Shown here: piece after piece, positions 1 to 8,631 of the stretch
Layout: every line of letters starts with the position of its first letter
Position numbering within the stretch: the first letter of the stretch is position 1
Assembly (NCBI RefSeq): GCF_042651965.1
Contig: NZ_JBHSDY010000006.1
Coordinates: forward strand, 62,001-126,000
Source: Castellaniella hirudinis
GTDB taxonomy: Bacteria; Pseudomonadota; Gammaproteobacteria; Burkholderiales; Burkholderiaceae_B
Reading direction: 5' to 3'
Length of the DNA: 64,000 nt
The notes under the pieces: model-generated
Told to the model about the DNA's origin: nothing
What the model saw: the letters and a program-made list of their open reading frames with translations, nothing else
The model's database searches: none
Program-made: the position numbers and the translations under genes

Positions 1-171
1 GCGGTGCGCGGCGTGGTCCTGGTCCTGGCCCTGGTGGGGCTGGCGGGCTACACCCAGCTTCCTCAAGAACCCTGGTGGCGGGACGCGCGCACGTCCGACG
101 CCGCCGTCCGGGGTTTTCAACACGTCAAATCGCTGCTGCCGACCCAGGTGGCGGAACTGCTTCCCTATTAG
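1..171 (+). CDS. cvpA: CvpA family protein, C-terminal fragment
   Basis: The window opens inside a reading frame (frame 1) that ends at TAG 169-171. The 56 visible residues begin with a hydrophobic stretch (AVRGVVLVLALVGLAGYT) and end in a polar tail finishing AELLPY. This resembles the last membrane segment and short tail of CvpA, a small inner-membrane protein. CvpA is commonly encoded directly upstream of purF, and purF starts 15 nt downstream here, so the two are probably co-transcribed. The start lies outside the window. The call rests on the neighbour and the membrane-plus-tail pattern, because the fragment itself carries no diagnostic motif. Confidence 0.7.
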   Translation, partial: AVRGVVLVLALVGLAGYTQLPQEPWWRDARTSDAAVRGFQHVKSLLPTQVAELLPY

Positions 172-186
172 CCGGAATTCATTCTT

Positions 187-1689
187 ATGTGCGGAATCGT
201 GGGTGTGATGGGGCGCGGCCCCGTCAATCAACTGATCTATGACAGCCTGTTGCTGCTGCAGCATCGGGGCCAGGACGCGGCGGGCATCGCCACCGCGCAC
301 GATCAGTTCTTCAATATGCACAAGGCCCATGGCCTGGTGCGCGACGTGTTCCGCACGCGCAATATGCGGGCGCTGCCCGGCAACAGCGGGGTGGGGCAGG
401 TGCGCTACCCCACGGCGGGCTCCAGCGCCAGCGTGGACGAGGCCCAGCCCTTTTACGTCAATGCGCCGTTCGGCATCACCTTCGTGCACAACGGCAACCT
501 GACCAACTGGCGCGAACTGCGCGAGTCCCTGTTCAAGCACGACCGGCGCCACATCAACACCAATTCCGACTCCGAAGTCCTGCTCAACGTCTTCGCCCAC
601 GAGCTGCAGCAGGCCTCCAACGGCGTCACCCTGGATGCCAACGCGGTGTTCCAGGCGGTGCGCGCGGTGCACCGTCGCGCCAAGGGCGCCTATGCCGTCA
701 TCGCCAACATCAGCAGCTTTGGCCTGGTGGCTTTCCGCGACCCGCACGGCATCCGGCCCCTGTGCCTGGGCCGCAACGACACCCCGTCCGGCACCGAATG
801 GATGCTGGCCTCCGAATCCGTGGCGCTGACCGGCAGCGGCTTTTCCCTGGTGCGCGACATCGCGCCCGGCGAGGCCGTCGTCATCACCGAGGACGGTGAA
901 TTCAGCGCCGAAGCCTGCGCCGAACCCGGCCTGGAACAGACGCCCTGCGTCTTTGAATACGTTTATTTCGCCCGGCCTGATTCCGTCATGGACGGGATCT
1001 CGATCTATGACGCGCGCCTGCACATGGGCGAATACCTGGCGGACAAGGTCGCCAAGACCCTGCGCCTGGGCGATCTGGACGTGGTCATGCCGATTCCGGA
1101 TTCATCGCGCCCTTCGGCCATGCAACTGGCCGCGCGACTGGGCCTGAACTACCGCGAAGGCTTCATCAAGAACCGCTATGTGGGCCGCACCTTCATCATG
1201 CCCGGCCAGGCCGTGCGCAAGAAATCCGTGCGCCAGAAACTCAGCGCCATCGACATGGAGTTCCGCGGCAAGAACGTGCTGCTGGTCGACGATTCGATCG
1301 TGCGCGGCACCACCAGCCGCGAAATCGTCGACATGGCGCGGGCGGCGGGCGCCAACAAGGTCTATTTCGCCTCGGCGGCCCCGGCGGTCCGCTATCCGAA
1401 CGTCTACGGCATCGACATGCCGACCCAGGCCGAACTGATCGCCACTGGACGGGACGAGGCGCAGATCGCCCGCGAGATCGGCGCCGACGGCCTGGTCTAC
1501 CAGGACCTGGACGACCTGGAGCAATCCCTGCGGGACCTGAACCCGGCCATGCGGTCCTTTGAGTCGTCCTGCTTCAATGGCCGTTACATCACCGGCGACA
1601 TCGACGAAGCCTATCTGGAGCTGCTGCGCAACTCCCGCGGCCTGCCGCAGCGTTCCGGCGCCATGGTGGCACCGGCAGAGGAAAGCTGA
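187..1689 (+). CDS. purF: Amidophosphoribosyltransferase
   Basis: First committed enzyme of purine synthesis: it transfers glutamine amide nitrogen to PRPP to give phosphoribosylamine. The 500-residue protein starts MCGIVGV, so Cys2 becomes the N-terminal nucleophile of the Ntn glutaminase domain after Met removal. The early motif LLLLQHRGQDAAGIAT is typical. The phosphoribosyltransferase half carries the PRPP-binding motif VLLVDDSIVRGTT near residues 364-376. The length matches the family (about 500). There is no strong Shine-Dalgarno before this ATG; the spacing to cvpA suggests one transcript. Its stop is followed after a single base by the stop of the convergent dsbB. Confidence 0.97.
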   Translation: MCGIVGVMGRGPVNQLIYDSLLLLQHRGQDAAGIATAHDQFFNMHKAHGLVRDVFRTRNMRALPGNSGVGQVRYPTAGSSASVDEAQPFYVNAPFGITFVHNGNLTNWRELRESLFKHDRRHINTNSDSEVLLNVFAHELQQASNGVTLDANAVFQAVRAVHRRAKGAYAVIANISSFGLVAFRDPHGIRPLCLGRNDTPSGTEWMLASESVALTGSGFSLVRDIAPGEAVVITEDGEFSAEACAEPGLEQTPCVFEYVYFARPDSVMDGISIYDARLHMGEYLADKVAKTLRLGDLDVVMPIPDSSRPSAMQLAARLGLNYREGFIKNRYVGRTFIMPGQAVRKKSVRQKLSAIDMEFRGKNVLLVDDSIVRGTTSREIVDMARAAGANKVYFASAAPAVRYPNVYGIDMPTQAELIATGRDEAQIAREIGADGLVYQDLDDLEQSLRDLNPAMRSFESSCFNGRYITGDIDEAYLELLRNSRGLPQRSGAMVAPAEES

Positions 1690-1690
1690 A

Positions 1691-2179
1691 TCAGTTTCGG
1701 GCGGCGCGTCGCAGCGCGGCCAGCGCCAGCACGGCGCAGGCGATGAACAGCATCAGGCCCCACAGCGCGTATTCCACGCCCAGCAGAGTGACGCGGGCGT
1801 CCATGCAGCTTGCATAGATGCCGAACAGCCAGGGCAGGGCGGCGTCCAGCCCTGAGCTTGAAATGAAGCGGTCGGCGAAGGTCTGCGCGCAGGAGAACAT
1901 CTGCGCGGCCACGCTGTATTGATACCAGGCGGCGACGATGCCGCACCCGGCCAGCACAGCCGCAATGGCGGCGCCGGCGCGGCGCGCCAGGGTCGAGCCC
2001 CACCCCATGCCCGCCAGGCCGCAGACGGCGGCGATGGCCAGCAGGATCAGCCGCTGCAGCACGCACCAGGCGCAAGGCTTCATGCCCAGCACATGCTGCG
2101 AGAACAGGGCGAAGCCCACGGCAGCCAGGCACAGCAGGCCGGTGAGACGCAAAAGACGGTCGGAGCGGGTCAGAGTCAT
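1691..2179 (-). CDS. dsbB: Disulfide bond formation protein DsbB
   Basis: Inner-membrane quinone reductase that re-oxidises periplasmic DsbA. The 162-residue sequence has four hydrophobic segments and both DsbB cysteine pairs: Cys36/Cys39 in the CAWC motif of the first periplasmic loop, and Cys97/Cys125 flanking the second loop. This spacing corresponds to the 41/44 and 104/130 pairs of the E. coli protein. The start codon overlaps the glnD stop (ATGA), so it is translated as the last gene of map-glnD-dsbB. It converges tail-to-tail with purF with one base between the stops, leaving no room for a hairpin terminator. Confidence 0.93.
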   Translation of the reverse strand: MTLTRSDRLLRLTGLLCLAAVGFALFSQHVLGMKPCAWCVLQRLILLAIAAVCGLAGMGWGSTLARRAGAAIAAVLAGCGIVAAWYQYSVAAQMFSCAQTFADRFISSSGLDAALPWLFGIYASCMDARVTLLGVEYALWGLMLFIACAVLALAALRRAARN

Positions 2180-4959
2180 GTCGAAGAGGGATTCGGGTTC
2201 GGGGGGCTGGACGGATTCGTGGCATTCACGGCATCCGGCTGATGCTTGGAGTTTGCCGGATCGATAAAGTTCACCGGAGCCGCCGGTAGGGCCGTCGACA
2301 CCGCCGTCGCGGCGGCATCGGTCGCCGCGCCCAGCGTGTCCAGCACCTGGCGCTCGAACTGCATCTGGCCGCGCGGCTGAGCCAGGCCGGGGCCGTCGAG
2401 GACGAAGATGTCCTCCACCCGGTCGCCCAGCGTCATGATCTTGGCCATTTTCAGGCTCACGTCGTGGCGGGCGAATACCCGGGCCAGGTCATGCAGCAGG
2501 CCGACACGGTCGGCCGCCGTGACCGACAGCCGCCAGTTGCCGCCCTGTTCATCGGGTTGCAGCACGACGCTGGGCAGGATCGGAAAGGCCCGCGAGCGGC
2601 GCGAACCCGGGTTCGAGGCGCGCGCCGACCGGGACGCCGCCGGCCCGCCGTCCAGCGCCGCGCGCAACTCGTGCTCGATCAGCGTGGCGTAGGCGCGGTA
2701 GTCGCGCTCGTGTTCCGGCAGCAGCACGATGAAACTGTCCAGCGCCCAGCCCTGGCGCGTGGTGTGGATGCGGGCGTCCTGGATGCTCAGGCCGCGGCAG
2801 TCGAAATAGGTGCAGATGTCCATGAACAGGTCCGGCCGGTCGGGCGCGTAGGCCAGGATCTGCAAGGCCTCGCTCTGGCCCAGGACGCGGGCGCGCACGA
2901 CCGGATCGGGTCCCTGGAAGCAGTGGTACAGGTGCCGCGTGTGCCAGGCGATCTCGTTGACGTCGTGGCGCAGGAAGTAGGCCACGTCCAGTTGCGACCA
3001 GAAAGCCTCGCGGCTGTCGTCGCGCAGCCCCATGCGGCGGACTTCCGCGGCGGCGGCGTCCTTGCGCAGGGCCAGGATGGTCCGGGTATCGGGCTGCTCG
3101 CCCCCCAGGGCCGCCAGCGTCCGGTGGTACAGGTCTTCCAGCAGCTTGCCTTTCCAGGTGTTCCAGACCTTGGGGCTGGTGCCGCGGATGTCGGCCACCG
3201 TCAGCAGGTACAGGGCGGCCAGGCGGCGCCGGGATCTGACCCGGGCGGCGAATTCGTGGATCACCCGGGGATCGCTCAGGTCGCGCTTCTGGGCCACCTG
3301 GGACAGGGTCAGGTGTTCGCGCACCAGAAAATCCAGCAGCTCGACGGATTCGCGCGGCAGGTCGTGGCGGCGGGCAAAGCGCCGCACCTCGGCGGCGCCC
3401 AGTTGCGAATGATCGCCGCCGCGTCCTTTGGCGATGTCGTGGAACAGGGCCGCCACGTACAGCAGCCAATGTTCGTCCAGATCGGCGATCAACTGGCTGG
3501 CCAGGGGATATTCCTGGGCATGCTCGGGCATGGTGAAGCGCCGCAGGTTGCGGATCACCATCAGGATGTGCTGGTCAACGGTATAGGCATGGAACAGATC
3601 GTGCTGCATCTGGCCGACGATGCGCCGGAACACTGGCAGGTAGCGCGGCAGGATGTTCCACATCGTCATGTCGCGCAGCGCATGGACGATGCCGCGCGGC
3701 TGGCGCAGGATGTCCAGGAACAGGCGGCGGTTGGCCGGATCGTCGCGAAACGCCCGGTCGATGCGGTGGCGGGCATGCCACATGGCGCGCAGGGTGCCGG
3801 CGGCCATTCCGCGCAGTTCCGGGTGCTGTTGCGCCACCAGGAAGACCTTCAACAGCAGGCTGGGCGCGCGCTCGAAAGCGTCTTCGCGGACCAGGGCCAG
3901 CCATCCGCGGCGGACGCAAAAATCCGCGTCCAGCGCGATGGTTTCATCCTGGGGTTGGGGAAACAGGTGTTCTTCCAGCGCCAGCATCAGCAGCCGGTTG
4001 ACCTGACAGACCACGCGCGCCGCCCAGTAGTAGCGCTGCATCAGCAGTTCGCTGGCGCGCCGGTGCGGCTGGTCGGTGAAGCCATAGACCTCGGCCAGGC
4101 GCGGCTGCAGGTCGAACAGCACGCGGTCCTCGCGGCGGCCGGCCAGCAGGTGCAGCTCGATCCGCAAGCGCTTGAAGGCCAGTTCCGCCCGCCGCAGGGA
4201 ACGGAATTCGGCCGAGGTCAGCAGATCGGTGCGCGCGACGGCGGTCCAGGTCGGCCCCAGGCCGGCAGCGCGCGCCAGCCACAGCAGCACTTGCAGATCG
4301 CGCAGCCCGCCGGGGGCTTCCTTGCAGTTCGGCTCCAGCGCGTAGGGCGTGTCCTGGTGGCGCGCATGCCGCTGCTGCATTTCGGCGCGTTTGGCCAGAT
4401 AGAAATCCTGCGGGTCCAGGTCCTCTTGCATCCGGGCGCGAAAACGCTGGAACAGCGACCGGCCGCCGGCCAGCCAGCGGGCCTCCAGCAGAGAGGTCTG
4501 GACGGTGATGTCGGCGGCCGCCTCGTGGCGGCATTGCTCCAGGGTGCGTACGCTCAGCCCGGGTTCCAGGCCGATGTCCCACAAGGCGGCGACCAGGGGC
4601 TCGATGCGTTCGCGGGCGGCGGCGTCCGGGGCGCGTTCAAGCAGGATCAGGATGTCGAGGTCGGAGCCGGGATACAGTTCGCCCCGGCCATAGCCGCCGA
4701 CGGCGGCGGCGCAGGCGCCGGCCGGCAGCGGATGGATCTTCAGCAGGCCGCGCAGCGTGTCGTCGGCGATGCGCCGCAGAGCGGTCAGCAGCGTGTCGGG
4801 CCGCAGGTGCAGGCGCCAGTCCCGGATGGCTTCGGCCTGCCGCGCCTGCAGCCGGACGCGCAGTTCGGCCACTGTCCGCCGCTGCGGGTCGGAACCCGCC
4901 GGTTCGGTGTTGACGTGTTCCGCTTCGCCGGCGGGCAGCGTGCCCGGGCGCATGGTCAT
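2176..4959 (-). CDS. glnD: [Protein-PII] uridylyltransferase / uridylyl-removing enzyme
   Basis: Cytoplasmic nitrogen-status sensor that uridylylates PII proteins under nitrogen limitation and removes UMP when glutamine is plentiful. The 927-residue protein has the family domain order. A nucleotidyltransferase motif GGYGRGELYPGSDLD lies at residues 88-102. A GlnE/GlnD helical linker follows, then an HD hydrolase domain with HDIAKGRGGDHS near residue 506. Two ACT domains form the C-terminal quarter, and the last ~50 residues are Pro/Asn/Ser-rich. The start chosen (MTMRPGTL) is 7 nt after the map stop; the second Met three residues in is an equally possible start. It shares an ATGA junction with dsbB downstream. 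Confidence 0.95.
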   Translation of the reverse strand: MTMRPGTLPAGEAEHVNTEPAGSDPQRRTVAELRVRLQARQAEAIRDWRLHLRPDTLLTALRRIADDTLRGLLKIHPLPAGACAAAVGGYGRGELYPGSDLDILILLERAPDAAARERIEPLVAALWDIGLEPGLSVRTLEQCRHEAAADITVQTSLLEARWLAGGRSLFQRFRARMQEDLDPQDFYLAKRAEMQQRHARHQDTPYALEPNCKEAPGGLRDLQVLLWLARAAGLGPTWTAVARTDLLTSAEFRSLRRAELAFKRLRIELHLLAGRREDRVLFDLQPRLAEVYGFTDQPHRRASELLMQRYYWAARVVCQVNRLLMLALEEHLFPQPQDETIALDADFCVRRGWLALVREDAFERAPSLLLKVFLVAQQHPELRGMAAGTLRAMWHARHRIDRAFRDDPANRRLFLDILRQPRGIVHALRDMTMWNILPRYLPVFRRIVGQMQHDLFHAYTVDQHILMVIRNLRRFTMPEHAQEYPLASQLIADLDEHWLLYVAALFHDIAKGRGGDHSQLGAAEVRRFARRHDLPRESVELLDFLVREHLTLSQVAQKRDLSDPRVIHEFAARVRSRRRLAALYLLTVADIRGTSPKVWNTWKGKLLEDLYHRTLAALGGEQPDTRTILALRKDAAAAEVRRMGLRDDSREAFWSQLDVAYFLRHDVNEIAWHTRHLYHCFQGPDPVVRARVLGQSEALQILAYAPDRPDLFMDICTYFDCRGLSIQDARIHTTRQGWALDSFIVLLPEHERDYRAYATLIEHELRAALDGGPAASRSARASNPGSRRSRAFPILPSVVLQPDEQGGNWRLSVTAADRVGLLHDLARVFARHDVSLKMAKIMTLGDRVEDIFVLDGPGLAQPRGQMQFERQVLDTLGAATDAAATAVSTALPAAPVNFIDPANSKHQPDAVNATNPSSPPNPNPSST

Positions 4960-4966
4960 TGACCTG

Positions 4967-5785
4967 TCAGGCAGCCGCGCGGGCGGCTTTGGTGAAGGCA
5001 GGGGGCGCCGGCATGCCGGGCGAGACCGTCAGCACTTCGTAGCCGTCGTCGGTGACCAGGATGCTGTGTTCCCACTGGGCCGACAGGCTGTGGTCGCGCG
5101 TGACGACCGTCCATTGGTCGGCCAGGGTGCGGATTTCGCGGCGGCCGGCGTTGATCATGGGCTCGATCGTGAAGATCATGCCGGGCTCCAGGCGCACGCC
5201 CGTGCCGGGCTTGCCATAGTGCAGGACCTGCGGGTCCTGGTGAAAACGCTGGCCGACGCCGTGGCCGCAGTATTCGCGCACCACGGAAAAACCCGCGCTC
5301 TCGGCGTGTTTCTGGATGGCGTGGCCGATGTCGCCCAGGGTCGCGCCCGGACGGACCTGATCGATGCCCAGCCACATGCATTCGTAGGTGGTGTCGATCA
5401 GGCGGCGGGCCAGGATGGAGGGTTCGCCCACGCAGTACATGCGGCTGGTGTCGCCGAACCAGCCGTCCTTGATGATGGTGATGTCCATGTTCAGGATGTC
5501 GCCGTTCTTCAGCACCTTGTCACCGGGGATGCCGTGGCAGATGACGTGGTTGACCGAGATGCAGATCGAGGCCGGGTAGGGCGGATAGCCCGGGGGCGCA
5601 TAGCCCACCGTGGCTGATTTCACGTGCAGCGTGTTGGTCAGGTAATCCATGCACAGGCGTTCGAGTTCCCCCGTCGTGACCCCGGCGCGCACATGGGGTT
5701 CGAGGTAATCCAGGATGCTGGCGGCGGCCTGGCAGGCGGCGCGCATCTGGTCGAGTTGCTGGGGATCGGTGATGACTGGGCTCAT
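4967..5785 (-). CDS. map: Methionine aminopeptidase, type I
   Basis: Removes the initiator methionine from nascent proteins. At 272 residues it is a single-domain type I enzyme without N-terminal extension. All metal ligands are visible: Asp101, Asp112, His175 (in EYCGHGVGQRF), Glu208 (in FTIEPM) and Glu239, plus the substrate-contacting His84 (VICHGIP). It is first of the leftward map-glnD-dsbB set and divergent from rpsB, a common bacterial arrangement. A perfect TATAAT on the minus strand lies 36-41 nt upstream of the ATG. Confidence 0.96.
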   Translation of the reverse strand: MSPVITDPQQLDQMRAACQAAASILDYLEPHVRAGVTTGELERLCMDYLTNTLHVKSATVGYAPPGYPPYPASICISVNHVICHGIPGDKVLKNGDILNMDITIIKDGWFGDTSRMYCVGEPSILARRLIDTTYECMWLGIDQVRPGATLGDIGHAIQKHAESAGFSVVREYCGHGVGQRFHQDPQVLHYGKPGTGVRLEPGMIFTIEPMINAGRREIRTLADQWTVVTRDHSLSAQWEHSILVTDDGYEVLTVSPGMPAPPAFTKAARAAA

Positions 5786-5792
5786 GGGGTGC

Positions 5793-5822
5793 TTGCTGTA
5801 TGAACGAGATGGATAGTAGAAT
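5793..5822 (+). promoter_or_regulatory. Candidate sigma-70 promoter of rpsB-tsf
   Basis: TTGCTG (5793-5798) and TAGAAT (5817-5822) are separated by 18 bases. The -10 matches 5 of 6 consensus positions and the -35 only 3 of 6. A start near 5830 would give a leader of about 140 nt before rpsB, long enough for the autoregulatory S2-binding leader known for rpsB in other proteobacteria. I could not identify that fold with confidence. Confidence 0.35.
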
Positions 5823-5826
5823 TATA
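5821..5826 (-). promoter_or_regulatory. Candidate -10 element for map-glnD-dsbB
   Basis: On the minus strand these six bases read TATAAT, a perfect sigma-70 -10 hexamer, 36-41 nt upstream of the map start codon. No good -35 hexamer is visible 16-18 nt further upstream, so the element may be weak or activator-dependent. It overlaps the candidate rpsB promoter on the opposite strand. Confidence 0.4.
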
Positions 5827-5967
5827 GGCTTAGCTGTAAATAGCGTGCCTGACCACCCTAGGGTGTGCGGGACTGCATGTGGAAAAACCGTTTGAAGTTT
5901 CAGGCTTTCTGCATGTTAGTCCCGGATACTGGACAGGTACAAGACCAAACCCTCTCGGAGAATTTTC

Positions 5968-6720
5968 ATGTCGCTCATGCGCGAAATGCTGGAAGCCGGT
6001 GTCCACTTCGGTCACCAAACCCGTTACTGGAACCCGAAGATGGCCGAATACATCTTCGGCCAGCGCAACAAGATTCACATCGTCAACCTGGAACGCACGG
6101 TTGAAAAGTACCTGGAAGCCAGCCAGTTCGTGCGCCAGATCGCTGCGCGCGGCGGCAACGTGCTGTTCGTCGGCACCAAGCGCTCCGCCCGTGAACTGGT
6201 CGCCGCCGAAGCCCAGCGCTGCGGCATGCCCTACGTCGACAGCCGCTGGCTGGGCGGCATGATGACCAACTTCAAGACGGTCAAGACCTCGATCAAGCGC
6301 CTGAAGGACATGGAAGCCCAACAGGCCGAAGGCGCCACCGAGCACATGAGCAAGAAAGAAGCCCTCATGTTCGCCCGTGAAATGGACAAGCTGAACAAGT
6401 CCATCGGCGGCATCAAGGACATGAACACGCTGCCCGACGCCCTGTTCGTGATCGACGTGGGTTACCACAAGATCGCCGTGGCCGAAGCCCGCACCCTGGG
6501 CATCCCGGTGGTCGGCGTGGTGGATACCAACCACTCGCCCGAAGGCATCGATCACGTGATCCCGGGCAACGACGACTCCTCCAAGGCCATCGCCCTGTAC
6601 GCGCGCGGCATGGCCGACGCCGTGCTGGCCGGCCGTGAGCAAAGCATCAACGGCCTGGTCGAAGAACTGGCCGAAGGCGAGGAATTCATCGAGGTCGAGC
6701 AGGACCAGGACCAGGAATAA
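5968..6720 (+). CDS. rpsB: 30S ribosomal protein S2
   Basis: Small-subunit ribosomal protein, 250 residues, full length. It begins MSLMREMLEAGVHFGHQTRYWNP and contains the S2 signatures FVGTKR, DSRWLGGMMTNF and PDALFVIDV. The C-terminus is acidic (EEFIEVEQDQDQE). A GGAG ribosome binding site precedes the ATG. It heads the translation/envelope cluster and is followed by tsf after 98 nt containing two GC-rich hairpins. Autogenous control through the leader is known for the family and not demonstrated here. Confidence 0.98.
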   Translation: MSLMREMLEAGVHFGHQTRYWNPKMAEYIFGQRNKIHIVNLERTVEKYLEASQFVRQIAARGGNVLFVGTKRSARELVAAEAQRCGMPYVDSRWLGGMMTNFKTVKTSIKRLKDMEAQQAEGATEHMSKKEALMFAREMDKLNKSIGGIKDMNTLPDALFVIDVGYHKIAVAEARTLGIPVVGVVDTNHSPEGIDHVIPGNDDSSKAIALYARGMADAVLAGREQSINGLVEELAEGEEFIEVEQDQDQE

Positions 6721-6744
6721 TTTCCGGCCTTCCGCCGTCCAGGC

Positions 6745-6793
6745 CCGCCGCCCGTCTGCGGCGGACTCGTCGCGCGCCGCCCGTCGGCGCGCG
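6745..6793 (+). other. Two tandem GC-rich hairpins between rpsB and tsf
   Basis: Stem 1 pairs CCGCCG (6745-6750) with CGGCGG (6759-6764) around an 8-nt loop. Stem 2 pairs CGCGCGCC (6771-6778) with GGCGCGCG (6786-6793) around a 7-nt loop. No U-run follows, so these are not classical intrinsic terminators. They are better read as an mRNA-stability, partial-termination or processing element that separates rpsB from tsf expression. Confidence 0.45.
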
Positions 6794-6818
6794 CATTGAT
6801 TGAACAGGAGAAATCACA

Positions 6819-7694
6819 ATGGCTCAAATCACCGCCGCCATGGTCAAGGAACTGCGCGAAAAGACCGACGCGCCCATGATGGAATGCAAGAAGGCCCTGA
6901 CCGAGGCCGATGGCGACCTGGCTCGCGCTGAAGAACTGCTGCGCGTCAAGCTGGGCAGCAAGGCTTCCAAGGCCGCCAGCCGCGTCACGGCCGAAGGCCT
7001 GGTCGGCCTGTACATCGCCGCCGACGGCAAGACCGGCGCGCTGGTCGAAGTCAACTGCGAAACCGACTTCGTCGCCAAGAATGACGATTTCATCGCTTTC
7101 GTCAACGATCTGGCCCGTGTCGCCGCCGAGCGCAATCCGGCCGACCTGGAAGCCCTGGGCGCCTGCGCCATGGGCGAAGGCACCGTCGAATCCGTGCGCA
7201 CCCACCTGGTGGGCAAGATCGGTGAAAACATGTCCGTGCGCCGCTTCCAGCGTTTCGACACTGTGGACGGCCTGAGCAGCTACGTGCACGGCGGCCGGAT
7301 CGGCGTGCTGGTGGACTTCGCCGGTGACGAGGAAGTCGGCAAGGATCTGGCCATGCACATCGCCGCGACCAAGCCCCGCGCCCTGAACGCGGACGGCGTG
7401 GATCCCGCGCTGATCGCTGCCGAACGCTCCGTCGCTGAACAAAAGGCCGCCGAATCCGGCAAGCCGGCCGAGATCGTCGCCAAAATGGTCGAAGGCTCGG
7501 TGCAGAAGTTCCTGAAAGAAGTCACGCTGCTGTCGCAGCCCTTCGTCAAGAACGACAAGCAGTCCGTCGAGCAGATGCTCAAGGAAAAATCGGCCCGCAT
7601 CAACCGCTACGCGCTGTTCGTGGTGGGCGAGGGCATCGAGAAGAAGTCCGAGGACTTCGCTGCTGAAGTCGCTGCTGCCGCCAGCGGTTCCTGA
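6819..7694 (+). CDS. tsf: Elongation factor Ts
   Basis: Guanine-nucleotide exchange factor for EF-Tu, 291 residues. The EF-Ts N-terminal UBA-like region is clear (MVKELREKTDAPMMECKKAL, residues 8-27). The TDFVAKNDDF motif of the core exchange domain follows, and the C-terminal module is intact. The ATG is preceded by CAGGAGAA, a strong ribosome binding site. It is co-directional with rpsB upstream and pyrH downstream; the 212-nt gap to pyrH holds structured sequence. Confidence 0.98.
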   Translation: MAQITAAMVKELREKTDAPMMECKKALTEADGDLARAEELLRVKLGSKASKAASRVTAEGLVGLYIAADGKTGALVEVNCETDFVAKNDDFIAFVNDLARVAAERNPADLEALGACAMGEGTVESVRTHLVGKIGENMSVRRFQRFDTVDGLSSYVHGGRIGVLVDFAGDEEVGKDLAMHIAATKPRALNADGVDPALIAAERSVAEQKAAESGKPAEIVAKMVEGSVQKFLKEVTLLSQPFVKNDKQSVEQMLKEKSARINRYALFVVGEGIEKKSEDFAAEVAAAASGS

Positions 7695-7720
7695 TTTAGT
7701 AGTACTCTAGCGCAACCGTC

Positions 7721-7832
7721 GGGCAAGCAAGCGTTTTTGCTACCAAGCATTTCACTTGCCTGCCCGTTGTACGGCTTGCGCGCCGCTTTCGGATATGCCG
7801 GCACGGCTCGGTCCTCAACGGCCGAACCGTGC
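7721..7832 (+). promoter_or_regulatory. Structured leader upstream of pyrH
   Basis: The tsf-pyrH gap can form two stems. GGGCAAGCAAG (7721-7731) pairs with CTTGCCTGCCC (7755-7765) with one mismatch across a 23-nt loop. GCACGGCTCGG (7801-7811) pairs with CCGAACCGTGC (7822-7832), 10 of 11 positions, around a 10-nt loop. A weak T-run (GTTTTTGC) lies inside the first loop. This could be a partial terminator plus a regulatory leader; no known riboswitch class was recognised. Confidence 0.35.
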
Positions 7833-7906
7833 TCGGGCGCATCCCGGCATCCGCGCCCCGGCGCCTTTCAAGTTACAACGATTATTCTTCCTTCCAGGAA
7901 TCCCGC

Positions 7907-8623
7907 ATGTCCACTCCTGCCTACAAGCGCGTTCTCCTGAAACTTTCGGGCGAGGCTCTGATGGGCGGCGATGCCTTCGGCATCAACCGCGCGACCATAC
8001 TTCGCATGACCGAGGAAATCCACGGCATCGTGTCCCTCGGCGTGCAGTTGGCCGTGGTGATCGGCGGGGGCAATATCTTTCGCGGCGTCGCGCCGGGCGC
8101 CCAGGGCATGGACCGCGCCACGGCCGATTACATGGGCATGCTGGCCACCGTCATGAACGGCCTGGCGCTGCAGGACGCCCTGAAGAACCACGGCGTCGAT
8201 ACCCGGGTGCAATCGGCCCTGAACATCGATCAGGTGGTCGAGCGCTACATCCGCCCCAAGGCCCTGCGCTATCTGGAAGAAGGCAAGGTCGTCATCTTCG
8301 CGGCCGGCACCGGCAATCCCTTCTTCACCACGGATACGGCGGCCGCCTTGCGCGGCGCCGAAGTCGGCGCCGAGATCGTGCTCAAGGCCACCAAGGTCGA
8401 CGGCATCTACAGCGCCGATCCCAACAAGGACCCGAACGCCACGCGTTATTCGCGCATCAGCTTCGACGAAGCCATCGTGCGCCGCCTCGAAGTCATGGAC
8501 GCCACGGCTTTCGCGCTGTGCCGCGACCAGAAGTTGCCGATCAAGGTCTTTTCGATCAATAAACCAGGAGCCCTCCGGCGCGTCGTCTGCGGCGAGGACG
8601 AAGGCACCCTGGTTCAGGTATAG
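7907..8623 (+). CDS. pyrH: Uridylate kinase
   Basis: Phosphorylates UMP to UDP at the start of pyrimidine nucleotide supply. It is a bacterial-type hexameric enzyme of the amino-acid kinase family. From the ATG at 7907 the product is 238 residues (MSTPAYKRVLLKLSGEALMG), matching the family. The frame stays open upstream to 7829, but those residues (Arg/Pro/Ser-rich) do not resemble PyrH, and CCAGGAA precedes 7907. Motifs seen are the Gly-rich IGGGNIFRG and FAAGTGNPFFTTDTAAALR. frr follows after 8 nt. Confidence 0.96.
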   Translation: MSTPAYKRVLLKLSGEALMGGDAFGINRATILRMTEEIHGIVSLGVQLAVVIGGGNIFRGVAPGAQGMDRATADYMGMLATVMNGLALQDALKNHGVDTRVQSALNIDQVVERYIRPKALRYLEEGKVVIFAAGTGNPFFTTDTAAALRGAEVGAEIVLKATKVDGIYSADPNKDPNATRYSRISFDEAIVRRLEVMDATAFALCRDQKLPIKVFSINKPGALRRVVCGEDEGTLVQV

Positions 8624-8631
8624 GAATCCTC

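Noticed and set aside
2464..4962. Long open frame on the plus strand opposite glnD
   Set aside because: It is the mirror of a strongly GC-biased gene: Gln/Ala/Val/Gly-rich, without motifs, while the minus-strand frame is a complete GlnD with all domains.
5827..5967. tRNA or small RNA gene before rpsB
   Set aside because: No cloverleaf or conserved RNA fold could be drawn; treated as the rpsB leader.
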